A DNA stretch of 64,000 bases from Distichodus sexfasciatus (GCA_032718565.1 JAVGVS010000011.1:3309123-3373122), one strand, 5' to 3'; shown: positions 21,541 to 33,560, counted from the first letter of the stretch. A program made the numbers and translations. The notes: generated from the sequence alone by a model not told the origin.

Positions 21541-22640
21541 CCCACTGGTGGTCACTGGAGCTTAAGGGGGGACTCACATACCAGAAGTGGCAAGCATACC
21601 CCAAGCACTTCAGCAGGAGGTACTGCAGTCAGTGCATGGGGCTGTGGGGCCGGACACTTCAGAGTTACCAAAACCTTGGGGAAGCTGTGGGCCTGGTTCT
21701 ACTGGCCAGGGTGCAAGCAGGATGTGGAACAATACCTCAATTTGTGCAATGCCTGCGCATCCAAAAAGAGGCCAGGTCAGCAGTCAAGAGCCCCCATGCA
21801 GCCCTATGTGGTGGGCGCCCCATGGCGAGAGTCAGGGTGGACATACTTGGCTCCTTCCTGCCAATGGAAGCGGGAAACCAGTACGTGCTCGTGGCCATGG
21901 ACTACTTCACCAAGTGGCCCAAGGCGTATGTGGTTCCAGATCAGAGTGCACTTACCACCGCAACCAAGCTGGTAGAGGAGTTCTTCAGCCGGTTTGGTGT
22001 ACCAGAAGAGCTCCACAGCAACCAGGGGCAGAACTTTGATTCAAGGGCCAGCTAATCAGTGTGCATAAGATGTGCACCACCTCCCTGCACCCTCTGAGTG
22101 ACGGGCTTGTTGAATGGTTCAATCAGACCCTGGCCACCCAGCTGGCCATTGTTGTAGCCCATCACCAATGTGACTAGGACTGCCACCTGCCCCTGATCCT
22201 GTGGGCATACTGGACAGCAGTGCAGAAAACCACCAGCTGCACTGATGTTCGGGAGGGGGGCTCCGCACCCCCACCAGTTTGGTCTTCGGAGCCCCCCCTG
22301 GAGCCAGAAGTACCAGGGAGGCCGGGCTCAGGTACCTCCAGCAGCTGCAGGAGTGGTTGCACACCATCCACGTCCTCGCCAGGGCAAGGTGCCACCACTC
22401 TGCGGCAGAAAAGGGCGTACTACATGTGCAGCCGAGGGTGAGACTTTGACCCTGGGGACCAAGTCTGGGTTTACTGCCCCACCCGGAAAAAGGGGTGGAA
22501 TCCCAAGCTGGACAGTCACCGGAAGGGTCCGGGCAAGGTTTTGGACAAAGTGACAGAGGTTATCTACCAGATGCGCCAGCCAGATTGCAGATGGTGGATG
22601 GTGACTATGGTGGTTCATCGGGATCGGCTGGCACCATACT
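21541..22640 (+). pseudogene. Gypsy integrase remnant with lost catalytic Asp
   Basis: Integrase inserts the reverse-transcribed copy into the host chromosome. Visible: a zinc-binding region ending YLNLCNACASKK (Cys-x2-Cys, about 21735-21770), the core VDILGSFLPMEAGNQY (first Asp) with YVLVAMDYFTKW, then GVPEELHSNQGQNF where families of this kind have HSDQG; here the second catalytic Asp is Asn. The C-terminal part (PGDQVWVYCPTRKKG and RDRLAPY) follows after frameshifts near 22040-22070, 22190 and 22440. Broken and catalytically dead. Confidence 0.85.
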
Positions 22641-22943
22641 GACCTCATGCCCACCCGACCCCCACTACCTGGGGCCACGCAGCGCAGCGACCCAGCTGTA
22701 CCAGGCTCCCTGGTGGTGGGAGCGGGTGCCCCAATGGCTGGAACCACACCATTGCAAGCCCCTAGGTTGGAGGTTGCTAGCCCAGGTGGGACTGCTGGAG
22801 GGGCAAGTGGTGAGGGTATTATTTCTGCCCCAGGAGCTGCACCACTTCCCCCCGAAGACAACGCTGGAGACCGGATCGCCTGAGGGACTACGTCTGGGTC
22901 AGTTGGGATGGCCGGGGAAGGCTGTCCCCTTGAGGGGGGGCAA

Positions 22944-23500
22944 TGTGGTGATCCAAGCAAGGTCGAAAACCGCACTGTGGGCGTTGTGTGTATTTTCCCC
23001 ATAAGCCGGTGTGTGACATCAGGATTGCCCCAGCATGCCCTGGTGTTTAACTGTGTTAAAATGTCTCCTCTCATGTTTATTAAGCTGTCTAGTGATGTTA
23101 AAAGTTAGTCCCTATGTTTATCTAATTTATGTCTTTATTTCGGGCACTAGTTTGAGTAGCTGATGTGCCCGTTCCCATAATCGCGATAAGGGTCGGGAGT
23201 AGTGAGGAGCAGACCAATAATGTGAATGGGGAGATAGAGTAGACGTGTGAAGAGCTGTATGTAGTGCCACACTCATGCGCATTTGTGTAGAACATGGAAA
23301 GCTCATTAATGACCCCAACAGCTTTCTTAAATGCTAACCCAACAGCCTTACTCAAGGCTAATTTGGCTGCCAATAAAAAGCCTGCGCCAGATAAAATGCC
23401 TGCCTTGGAGTCTTTTCCTGAGCTCCACCACAGTATTTATGACTGGAAGTCAGTGGTGTATCATGAAGTGTCTCATTCGCTAATAGTAGCTTAAAAAGGT
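22944..23500 (+). mobile_element. Probable 3' LTR of the gypsy element
   Basis: A polypurine run (GAGGGGGGGCAA, 22932-22943) directly precedes TGTGGTGATCC, the expected arrangement of polypurine tract and LTR start. The LTR end is not clear, and no matching 5' LTR or primer-binding site was seen upstream of the gag-like piece, so the two LTRs cannot be compared for age. Confidence 0.45.
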
Positions 23501-24512
23501 CAGAACAGTGGAGAAAACCCACTGCTTAAATAGATAAAAAAGCCAAACCTCCAAGGCTCAAGATTCAGGACAGTGGCTCCGGTGTCGCCATTGCTGCGAG
23601 AGCTTATATTCCATTAAAAATAAATAAATAACAGCATGGTCGAGGGCCCACATTATGGAGTATTTTTGTTTAAAAAATAATAATAATAAAATTTTCAGTC
23701 AGATTTTTTTTTTGCTTTAATCCATGACAGCGTTCTGTTGTTATTAACATTTACCTGCACTTGTACTTTCATTACTCAAGTACAGTTAGTCATACATTAC
23801 TTGTAATCCTTAAGTACAGAAAAATACTAGATACTTTAAGACTTTTACTTGAGTGGAATTCTAGTTGGTGACTTCAACTTTTATCAAAGTAAATTTTTGG
23901 GAGGGTGTCTGTACTTACACTTAAATGTGACTTTCGAGTACTTTATACAAGACTGATTATAACATTTATGAGCAAGTGACAAAGACGTTGGTTACTTTAC
24001 CGTTTTGTGTGCTTATTAAACGTATAAGACCTAACTATTAAATTATTATTATAAGGTCGATAAAGTATAACTTGCGTTTAACCTACCTGTTGCCGTTCCT
24101 CTTCCTCCGGCATCTTTGGTTTTTCTGTAGGAACTTTCTTTAGCAATTACAAAACCAGGAGCCATCGGCCAATAGGATTTGCAGGCAGAAACAGCCAATA
24201 CCCTGCCCCCAAACTGCCAAAACCCGCCCCTTTCAAACCGCGCATGTAGAAATCTCACTCGAGCAAAAAAGCTGCTCGTTGGTAATCTACTTTGCGCGCG
24301 AGGACATTTAACACATCGAGAGGAAAAAAGACATTCGAGAGGAAAAATACAGTTTGTGTGCAATATTATCACAACCACGCACTTGATTCTTAATTGTGTG
24401 CTCTCGAGTTTCACATTTGCGCTCGCGTCTTTAAAATTTACGCCCGCGAAATTTTTTGCGGCAAGCTATTTTGCGCACTCTAGTTTTGGCATTGATGTGA
24501 CGCTATAAGCTC

Positions 24513-26100
24513 GCTTTTTGCATGTCATGAATTTTTGCTTTTACAAATTTCAACAGAAAGGGAAAGTAGCATTTTGCTTTAAAGCAAAGTTCCTAAAGAT
24601 AATGTTGCAAATATGTCCTAGTATAGCTTGCTAAATATTTGCTCTTTTTTTGCTGTAGGCTTTTCTTTTTGAAGAATGTTCTTCTAGACAAAGTTCAGGA
24701 CTTGCAGATGTGCAAGAAGTCTTTCTGAAGGCAAAAGGGAGGTTCCACTGTGAAAAAAAAACGCATGAGATATGCACTGTGGATATTAATACTTTACAAC
24801 ACACAGCCACAATACATCATAACTATATGTGTCTATGCATGTGTGTGTGTGCTCATGCAGGGATTTAACTGTGCTTTATTTGCATGGCTGTTCAGATTCT
24901 TTGTGGTATATACATGCATGTAGGTATGTTTGTGCATGCAGAAACACACCCATGCAGATAAATGCAAACACACACACAAACACTCATAAGCACTCTTATG
25001 CATGCAAACACACATATTCACCCATAGCTATGAAGTTTTGTGTCTGTGAGTGATGTAAAATGCTATACATGATGTGTGTTTGCATGTGCATGTGTCTGCA
25101 TGTGTATGTGTGTGTTAGCTTGTGCATGCACATGAGTGTGTTTACATGCATGTGTGCCTGTATGTATGTGAGACAGAGAGAGAGAGAGGAAGCGCGAAAG
25201 AGAAATAAGACAGAAAGGGAGGGAGGGAGACACAAAAAATCTGGGCAATGCTGTATATGCCGTAAACAGATCGTGTGACATTTATTATTCAGTTATAAAA
25301 GACCAATCTGCCATGTGTCTGTGCTGGTCTACAATTTCCATTTAATGATCCTAATGTGTCTCAAAAACAACATTAATAGAAAACCACAGTCACTGAAACA
25401 GTTGGATATTGTGTTTTCAGGAAGCTTATATAAAAGATTTCAATTTTACATTCGTAGGGCAAGCACTATTTCACATGTACAAAAGGCCTATTTGAGTATG
25501 TGCAGAACGGAACGCGTGTGTACGATGCAGACCTAAAACGTAATGTTCTTTTCTGATTGTTTTATCGTTCAGACGAAACGGTCTGAAAATGTTCACTCAT
25601 CAGATCCATCATTTCGAGTTCCATAGATTAGCTTTAATGCAGGGCTGCAAACGTTGAGCCAAATCGGCCCGGACAGATAAGATAACAGCTTAATGCTTTC
25701 CAGCCAGGAACGCTCAATGTGTAATTTATTACTGTGTCGGATTAATTAATCTCAAAGGATTTGCCACATAACCCAAGGATATAGGATATTGTGCAAAAGT
25801 CTTGCGCCAGCCTCATTTCATGTTTGTCTTCCAAAGAGCCGGAATTTCTCGTGTTTTTCTAATGTAGTCTTGAGGAATTATATTCACATATATGTTTGCA
25901 CATGCTGCAATAAAACACCATACCTATTGTCTAATTTTCCTTGCAAAATAGAAAGGGGGGTCTCTCAAGATCAATCCCCAGTACAACGTGTACTGTCGTT
26001 CTGCTTCTTTCATTTAGGGGGACCTAAAACAATAATGTTTATGCATTTTAAGCTCATTTTCATGACTTTTCAGTGCTTCGCCATGGCTAGGTTTAGAAAG
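24513..26100. other. Intergenic DNA with cryptic TG/CA microsatellite and a Tc1-type end fragment
   Basis: About 24830-25175 is imperfect TG/CA and ATGCA-rich simple sequence. At 25786-25830 the text GATATTGTGCAAAAGTCTTG followed by CGCCAGCCTCATTTC resembles one end of a fish Tc1-type MITE. No gene recognised. Confidence 0.5.
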
Positions 26101-26104
26101 GAAT

Positions 26105-26722
26105 ATGTGACGCTGCACGGTGAAACCAGTCACTTGTCGCAACGGAGGTTTCCGAGAAAAAACGACCATTTATGTTGCGCGGGGTCAAATTTTGGATTTT
26201 TTGTTTTTAGTGTTTTGAAACAGTGGAAGGTCTATACTGTACTGTTGTGAATAAATTTTGCTGAAAAACTTACCCTTTCCATCCTAAAAACGTGACTTTC
26301 TTGAGGTGAGGAATTCAATTCCAGCAGAATGTTAAAAGTTTCTGTTTTGACCGCTCTACTCCAATATTTATGGTAAATCCACTCGTTGACTAGCGTGAAG
26401 ATATTTCTGCAGAATCCATCTTCATCTCCCGAGTTCAATGCAGCATAGGCTACTGTAAATACAATCATAGCCGCGACCGCACCAAGCGTCTGTCAGTGCT
26501 ACAGCGATAGTCAACTTCAAAGGCAGATTTCTCCGTTTCTCACTTGGCGTGACAGGAGAAACCCGACTTCTTTAAATGTTGATATCTCAGTCATATGTCG
26601 TCCGATTCATTCGATATAGGTATCGTTTTGAAGGTTGATTTATGTCCTTTCATGAAAACATAATAACTAATTTTTGAAGATTTGCGACAAACAACTGGTT
26701 TTGCCATGGAGGGTCACATTTG
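26105..26722. mobile_element. Inverted-repeat MITE, superfamily unassigned
   Basis: Left end TATGTGACGCTGCACGGTGA-AACCAGTCACTTGTCGCAA and the reverse complement of the right end (ATGTGACCCTCCATGGCAAA-ACCAGTTGTTTGTCGCAA) match at most positions over about 38 bp. The right end touches the Tc1 copy. A minus-strand frame inside (26232-26468) is open for 78 codons; it resembles no family I know. Confidence 0.6.
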
Positions 26723-26849
26723 ATCCCCTGCTGATTTTGTAAGAGAGACAGGATATCAACCAAAAACCCAGAAAAAACACTACATAAAAGTTATAAATTT
26801 ATTTGTATTTTATTGAGTGAAATAAGTATTTGATCCCCTACAACCCAGC

Positions 26850-27186
26850 CTGATGTGAGGTCTCAGCCCAGACCAAGGGAGGACTCCATCTCATCCGAAA
26901 GGCCCTCGGACTAGGGCTCCAGTTCCAGAGCTTCACAACGACCTCAGCTTACCAGATCAACATCACCAGAATTTTAGCCTATCACATTCATTTCACCTAT
27001 ATTTAAAGACCTTCATGTGCAACCGTTCCGCGCAAAGTACCGTTATGCCTAGTGCGACTTACCGTACCCTTTTGCCTCTGGTGATTTGGATTCGTTTGAT
27101 CCGTGGACTGTGTTTTCTGGTTCTGACCTTTGTTTGAATAAACTCACTATGTTTTGTCAATTTCCCCTGTGCCTACGACCTGGTTC
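26850..27186 (+). mobile_element. LTR-like insert inside the Tc1 copy
   Basis: Between the Tc1 left terminal repeat and its transposase lies sequence absent from the other copy. It begins TGATGTGAGG and ends GGTTCTGCA (TG...CA), has a TATTTAAAG TATA-like box at about 26999, and AATAAACTCACT (poly-A signal) at about 27136, all in LTR order. No target duplication was found, so an ordinary sequence of the element is not excluded. Confidence 0.4.
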
Positions 27187-27917
27187 TGCAAGATCTTGCC
27201 TCATGAGGTGAGGAAGATTATGAGAAAGGCGAGGGATCAGCCCACAACTACTTGGAAGGAGCTTGTTAATGATCTGAAGGCAGCTGGGACCACAGTCATC
27301 AAGAACACCATTGGTAACACACTACGCTGTAATGGATTGAAGTCTTGCAGTGCCCGCAAGGTCACCCTGCTCAAGAAGGCACATGTACAGGCCCATCTTA
27401 AGTTTGCCAGTGAACATCTAGATGAGTCAGAGAAGGCATGGGAGAAAGTGCTGTGGTTAGATGAGACCAAAATCGAGCTCTCTGGCGTTTTTCAGCTAAA
27501 AGTACAGGACGACTACACCGCATTGAGGGGCCAATGGATGGGGCCATGTACCATAAAATTTTGGATGAGAACCTCCTTCCCTCTGCCAGAACACCTAAGA
27601 TGGGTCATGGATGGGTTTTTCAGCATGACAGTGACCCAAAACATACAGCCAAGGCAACAAAGGAGTGGGTAAAGGAGAAGCACATTAAGGTTATTGAATG
27701 GCCTAGTTAGTTTTCAGACCATAATCCTATCGAAAATCTGTGGATGGAGCTGAAGCTTCAAGTTGCCAAGCGGCAACCAAGAAACATAAAGGACTTAGAG
27801 AGTTTCTGTAAAGAGGAGTGGAGGAATGCCTCCTGAGATGTCTGCAGACCTGGTGACCAACTACAAGAAACATCTTACTGCTGTGCTTGCCAACAAGGGT
27901 TTCTCCACCAAGTACTA
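27187..27917 (+). pseudogene. Tc1/mariner transposase pseudogene (copy 2)
   Basis: Plus-strand remnant of the same family as the 9-kb copy. In order: KILPHEVRKIMRKARDQP, TTTWKELVNDLKAAG, the helix-turn-helix side VTLLKKAHVQAHLKFASEHL, LWLDETKIEL (first catalytic Asp), a deletion just after this, then in other frames the QHDSDPKHTAK-type block (about 27625), NPIENLWMELK (about 27728) and NKGFSTKY with a TAA stop at 27915-27917. Frameshifts and the internal loss make it non-functional. Confidence 0.85.
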
Positions 27918-28108
27918 AGTTGTGTTTTGCGTGGGGATCAAATACTTATTTCTCTTAATAAAATGCAAATCAATGTATAACTTTTATGCTTTGTTTTTTT
28001 TTCTGGATTTTTGGTTGATATTCTGTCTCTATTCATTAAAATAAATCTACCATAAAAAGTAGAGACTATTCATTTCTTTATAAGTGAGCAAACTTACAAA
28101 ATCAACAG

Positions 28109-28185
28109 NNNNNNNNNNNNNNNNNNNNNNNNNNNNNNNNNNNNNNNNNNNNNNNNNNNNNNNNNNNNNNNNNNNNNNNNNNNNN
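28109..28185. other. Assembly gap (77 N)
   Basis: The run of N begins within the right terminal repeat of the Tc1 copy. Its true length is not known from the sequence. Confidence 1.
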
Positions 28186-29710
28186 ACAGTTCTTATGTCA
28201 CCTCAGACCACCTCAGCTCACCTCACACGCATCGCAATGTTTCCACCCGCACTCCTCTTTTTCTTAGTGTTATCATCCCTCGTTCTTTCCTCATTCACTT
28301 CAATGAGGCAAACACATTGGAGTTTTCTTGCAGAAATGCTTCACTAGTTTATTTTAAAATCACAAATATCTGTCTGTCTATCTGTCTATCTATCTATCTG
28401 TCTGTCTGTCTATCTATATATAGAGATAGATAGATAGATAGATAGATAGATATACACATATATATATTTATAAAACAATGTGCGTCTCTAATAAGCGTCC
28501 ATGTGAAACACATGTGGAGCATGCTCCAGCCAGTAAAAAGAATTAAACGAAGCTTCGAAAACTGAGTTTTCCCAAATCTCCACTTTGGCTGGAGGTTTCA
28601 GAAATAATCATTTTAAGTAAAACTTCATTTTTGTTTAAATGGAAGGCAAGAACACATGGATATTTCATTGTTTCACAGATGCCCGGCTGTGCGTAAACAG
28701 GGTCTGACATCTTTAAGGTTTCATTTCTGTGGACTGACTTAAAACCTAAGTGGCACCACTCGAAACTCACAAAAGTGGAACAAAAATTTACGGAGGCAGT
28801 CACAAGGATCAGACCGAGTTGTCAAAATGCCCCCTCCAGATCACTGAGCTCTAAAAGAGAGAGGATCTGTCTCCCCTATCTGGTAAGGTCAGAGGCTATC
28901 GTTAAACAAATATACAAAAATACAACCATCAGCTAGTCAGTGTAACCTCTGAATTAACGGTAAATGAGCTAATCCTCTGAGTTGAGTTTAATCAAGAATT
29001 ATATTTGCTTATCATGAGAAACTGACTGTTTGCTTCAGTTGGTAAAGATTTTATAAGAGAAGAGATAGGCACTCAAATGATAACAAAATACTAAGAGTAA
29101 GCACGTGTGTGGCTGTTTGTAAATGACTTTTTAAGTGTGTACACTTTGAGCACATTGAGTACATGAGTGAGGACCTGATGATAGGAAAATCTGAGGTTTG
29201 CCAGGTTTTTGTGGCTCTGAGATTTTTCTAAGTGGGATCAAGTCCTTATAGGGGAAAAAAAAATTATAGAAAAGTTGCAGGTTTTATTTGAGAAATTAAA
29301 GAGTGAAAAAGACTTGCTATTTGTTACTATGGTTTTCAGACAACTTTCGTGACAGTGGGAAATAGTAGGACCTAATGAATTAGCATATAGCATTAATGAA
29401 AGTGGGCCAGACAGCATTTCCCACGGAGTAGAATTAGAACTGCCAGACACTGCTCACCCACAGCCTTGTTTATTAGAACTATTTGAAATTGTGATAAGGA
29501 GATGCGCTGTGAAGACGTGTCTGAGTGCATCCAGTGTAAAGATTTTGGTTGGATCACAGAGTGACATTCAGGTAGATGGGTTTCAATGATATGTTTACTG
29601 TATGTTTATGCTTTGAGAATCCTTTAGAGCCTGTACTTTTTTATTTTTATAAGCTGAAACAACACTTCTAATTTTGCCAACATGTTTTTTACACTAGTAT
29701 CTATCTGTAC
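28186..29710. other. Intergenic DNA with TCTG/TCTA-GATA microsatellite
   Basis: A (TCTG/TCTA)n run at 28370-28415 passes through TATATA into (GATA)n at about 28424-28452, so the two halves are self-complementary. Otherwise no gene or element recognised. Confidence 0.6.
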
Positions 29711-29711
29711 T

Positions 29712-29858
29712 ACAGGTCGACTGATTTGTGTTGACTGTCGTGGGCTGACATTAATTGAAGCAGCGAGCTGAGAGCAAACGGCACAGAGAGAAGAGCCACA
29801 GTAGCGCACCTTGTAATTACTAAATATCGGTGATGGTAAAAAACGATAATCGATCCAC
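29712..29858 (-). mobile_element. Fragment of the same hAT-type family as 61.7-62.1 kb
   Basis: Shares CACAGAGAGAAGAG, GCCACAGTAGCGCACCTTGT and TAAATATCGGTGATGGT with the copy at 61679-62099. Lacks clear ends. Confidence 0.6.
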
Positions 29859-30010
29859 CATCTACTTGGTTATAGTGTGTATACTTTTGCCACTTCTGGT
29901 TAGGTGTAACTGTAGCATTATTTGACGCTAGTGTTAAGCAGTAGTTTTTCAAGCTAGAAGCTACTTATGATTGAAAACAGCTAAGCCACATACAAGCTAT
30001 TAATATAGTA

Positions 30011-30307
30011 CAGAAGGTCATCGATTTACGATGGTTCTACTTACGATTTTTCAGTCTCATGATGACGATAGCTATACGACAAAATTGTAAAAATATTTAA
30101 CGTTTTGCACAGCATGTCTAACTCTCGCCAGTGATCAACAGAGTTCAGTTGTTTTTCTGTGTTTTTGGTGTTTCAAAGCCCGGTTTTAGTGAAAAAATCA
30201 CTAAATGCCCAGGTATGTCTCCTGCTGGTAGTGGTAGTGACTGCTGGTATGTCACGACTTGATATTTTCAAGCTGCGATGAGGTCATCAAAAATCAGGGA
30301 CTTCCTG
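30011..30307. mobile_element. pogo/Tigger-like MITE
   Basis: Ends CAGAAGGTCATCGATTTACG (left) and the reverse complement CAGGAAGTCCCTGATTTTTG (right) form imperfect inverted repeats, each flanked by TA (30009-30010 and 30308-30309). The phrase CGATTTACGATGGTTCTACTTACGATTTTT is shared in type with Tigger-like elements of other vertebrates. No transposase. Confidence 0.65.
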
Positions 30308-30309
30308 TA

Positions 30310-33118
30310 ATTAGCTACACTAAAAGCTGAAAGGTGCATTACTGGTGCCATTAATCTTACTTAGGTATATCCTAACATAGGTGCTTATCAGAGTCAGTGA
30401 AAGGACCTCACAAAGATAGGAAGGTGTACTGTGTGTTTGCGTGTGGAGTAATTCGCAAGGTTACATGACACCAGTCTATCCCGTGTTACACAATTAAGCA
30501 TAACTAAATATCAATGGAACGTCAACAAATAACCTCCTCTTGAGACTTTTCAGTGCTATCAGTGGATAGCAGTCACATGAAGCTGGAATCAAGTGCTCGT
30601 CATTTGAGAAAAATTCCTGACCAGCAGTCAAATGAGATCAATTTTATCCAGGAGCCAGCCGAGTTTACTGCACGCCACTGGGGCCATGGGACACATCATT
30701 TTCTACCTGTAACCCAGTGATACGCTTCATATCTATGCTACCAAGTCATGAGTGACGAATGAGTGAAGTGCAGATGGGTGACGTGTTATCACGCTCTTAA
30801 AACAGAGATAACAAACGAAGCCACTTTTTGGAAAGTCGCTAATGGAATGCTGGCAATAATGTCCTGAAAGATTCAACAGATCATTCGTTTTTCCTGTTCC
30901 TATGTCATGTCCAAGCTTTGAGCACTCTTTCAAGACTTGAAGTTCCCAAAAACAGGGGATGGGGGGTATCAACAGTACAATGATCTATTTGTTCTCAAAA
31001 TATACACCCTGCGTCAGGAATAGAAAGATCACAGAACACGTTGCTTTACTCAGGGTTGAAGGTCACTTCATTGTTAACCTTCTGTGTGCCCTCTGAGTTC
31101 AAATGTGTACAAATGTGTCACAAAGAAGGCTTTCATGTGTAGTAAGGTGGACCGGTTAAGGCAGTAAAAGTCACCACATGCCTAGTTTTTGTGGCAAATT
31201 GTGCGGCAATGGACATGCATGAATGCTCAACAAATGACAGCATGAAATCCAGCCATAAACTGACCAGGCAGTCCTGCTGGGGATCTGTTTAGCTGGGCCA
31301 TTCCTCAGGTTCAAAGTGGAAACCTTCGCTCATTTATTTCCCAGATAAACTCCAACCCGCCCAGGCTCCCCTCTGCTCTCTCCCTCTCTCTCTCTCTCTC
31401 TCTCTGTAGTGTGTCCTCCCTCTCTTACACAACCTCGCCATCTGTCTTCGCTAGATAAATCACTTGTCAAATTTGTGGGTCCCTTGCTTGCCTCAGGTGC
31501 GCAGGAACTCGCTTTGATTTCTTCTCACCTAAGTGTCTGCTGGACCTCAGCGACTTTTTAAGGTGCTTGTCAAGAGAGCAGAGTCTCACCCTTAAACTTT
31601 CGCTGTGTGCCGACTTCTACTTGTTTTGTAGAAACTGTCCTCTCCAGACACCGAGTCAACTCTTCCAGTTGTCCACTGCCGGTAACGTTCACTTTTCACT
31701 GTACTATGAGATCGGTCGTAGGCAAGCAGCACTTTAACGGTTCACTCTGCAATAACATATAAGCTGTCATGAGAACAGGCCCTGAAACTTTTTGGCACCA
31801 CAATAAAACACCTGGCCATGCTCCAGAACATCCAGTTTTGCATGAAACCTCGGCTCGAGGAAGAAGGAACGAATGAGGCACGTACAAACACTCAGGAGAA
31901 ATGGCATGGCAGGTTCGCCAAAAAAGCTTTTCATTGAAGCCTCCAGGCCTGCGTGGAAGAACGCTTTTGGGCTGCCCCTTGCTCGTTCACTTGCAGAATC
32001 ATTGATTCGCACAGAAACGTACATTAGAAAGTAAGGCAGCATGAAGCCAAAGGGTTTGTGTCTTTACAAAGCATGTTTTCCAAAGCCTAATGCTTTTTTC
32101 AGTTGTTTTCAATTACAAGAAAAACACGAGGCAGTCGCCGCGCCCAAACCGACAAAACCGCTCTTCTTTTTTGCTTCATTCTGTGTACTTTTAGCAGGAA
32201 CGGGATGAATTCCTGTGAATATGTTTGACATTTTTATCAAGGAAGTAGCCCTTGTGAAGAAAGCCAGAATTTTGGATAAAAGTTATTTATACCATCGAAC
32301 ATAGCAATATTTCCTGCTCTAATAGGATGCCGTCATCTGCACCTTGCACATGTTTAGTAAATTTCATGTGCAGAAAAAGATCCTCCTGTGAAGTGGTTCC
32401 TACTAGCCTACAGCATTGAGGAGGTTGCCAGACTCTTTAACTGTGCATTCAAAAAACTACGAAAGTCCCGCCAAGCAACTGTAGCCATAATAAGTAACCT
32501 TCAGCACCTCCTCAACACACCACGAAAGATTATGTGTGGAAAAGAAACGGCTTCCAGGTGACCTGGTGAAGTATAGAAGTAGCTGGTTAGACAAATCCAA
32601 CCTCCAAATACTGCCAAAGCTAGCCTCGTGGTCGAAGCTGGAAATTTGACAAATAATCTGTTGAAAAGAATGATACTACAAATTGCTATATATTATGTAA
32701 ACTGAACTAAAACATGCCTCAGTCTTGTCTTTATGAAAGCATGAGTAACATGGAGCCCTATGGGGTGTTTTTGGGGATGTTTAGCGCTACACGTCTTGAA
32801 AAACTATAAAAGTTACACAAATTTGACAACAGGTGGTGAGCAAAGGTCACAGAATATGAGGTAGATGGGTACATTTGGTAGCTGTGGCAAGAATCGAAGG
32901 ATGGAGTCCACTTTGGCGAAGATGGAAGCAAGAATATGTGTATATTTTTGAAAATGTATTTATCTCTGAAAGACAAAATGAACAGAACTTACACTTACAT
33001 ATTTAAATGTAACTTAGGCAAGCCGAGAAGTCAAACACTCTGTACTTCCAGAAAGTCATTGATTTGATGTTACGTGTTACATTTTTCTCACTACCTTTAA
33101 CACATTTTCAAATTAATT
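30310..33118. other. Intergenic DNA, no gene recognised
   Basis: Contains a (CT)n tract at 31378-31406. Minus-strand frames at 31696-32042 overlap each other and match nothing known. No repeat element was identified. Confidence 0.5.
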
Positions 33119-33560
33119 TGCTTAAAGATCCCATATTATGAAAAAAACACTTTTTCTGTTCTTTGGATTTAACCGTGTGCTTTAACAAGTCATTTAGATT
33201 TCCCCCCTACTTCTACATCACATTTGAATAATTCCACCCTCCTGTTTGAGAAGCTCTGTCCACCAGGTAGAACTGCTAGCGCTTCCTGACCCGCCATGTT
33301 TTCTTGCAAGCGCTAGTGTAGGAATCGCAATGAAGTCGTCTACCGGCAGAGTGTTCTGTTGAACATGTATGGCTGTATGGATGGTCTGTTGGCAGCAGTC
33401 GTGTTGATTATTTTCACGTGAGGTAAACTCTCACAGTATTGTCTACACCCCAGTTCCGGAGTGGCGCGTGTGTGGGCAGCAACGGCTCTTTCGCATTTAG
33501 GAATACTAATGAGAAACAGCCTGAAATAGAGCGGTAAAAAGCAGGTGAGGATGCCTTATC
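33119..33560 (+). mobile_element. DNA-transposon fragment (CCATATTATG end type)
   Basis: TTAAAGATCCCATATTATGA with following AAAAAACACTTTTTCTG is the common left end of a fish DNA-transposon family. The partner end is not visible, so boundaries are approximate. Confidence 0.4.

Larger units (their letters stand above)
17267..23955. mobile_element. hAT transposon shell with perfect 8-bp target duplication
   Basis: Ends CAGTGTTGTATAGTAAC (left) and TTTATACAAGACTG (right; reverse complement CAGTCTTGTATAAA) form terminal inverted repeats. ATTATAAC flanks both sides exactly (17259-17266 and 23956-23963). Near both ends are the ACTTGAGTA-rich stretches common in fish hAT elements. No hAT transposase was found; the interior is filled by a broken gypsy retrotransposon and other insertions. 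Confidence 0.85.
16940..24512. mobile_element. Long inverted-repeat (foldback-like) element, split by a hAT insertion
   Basis: The left arm at about 16940-17232 is an imperfect reverse complement of the right arm at about 24148-24512. Shared pieces include CACATCAATGCCAAAACTAG, AATAGCTTGCCGCAAAAA, TGTCCTCGCGCGCAAAGTAG and CCTATTGGCCGATGGCTCCT. The right arm has about 100 bp that the left arm lacks (in the 24370-24455 area). Removing the hAT at 17267-23955 and one copy of its target site leaves about 876 bp, so the original element was a short hairpin-like transposon. I could not define its own target duplication or superfamily. Confidence 0.75.
26723..28108 (+). mobile_element. Tc1-like transposon copy 2, running into the assembly gap
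   Basis: Left terminal repeat: GATCCCCTGCTGATTTTGTA (26727), then ATATCAACCAAAAACCCAG. Right terminal repeat, inverted: TTTTTGGTTGATATTCTGTC (about 28008) to TTACAAAATCAACAG, which stops exactly at the first N (28109). The expected final bases (GGGGATCAAA-type) would lie in the gap. Terminal repeats are therefore over 100 bp long. Confidence 0.85.

Noticed and set aside
31696..32042. Overlapping minus frames, one of 91 codons
   Set aside because: Two frames overlap with no family motif, no splice signals and average composition; no support for a gene.
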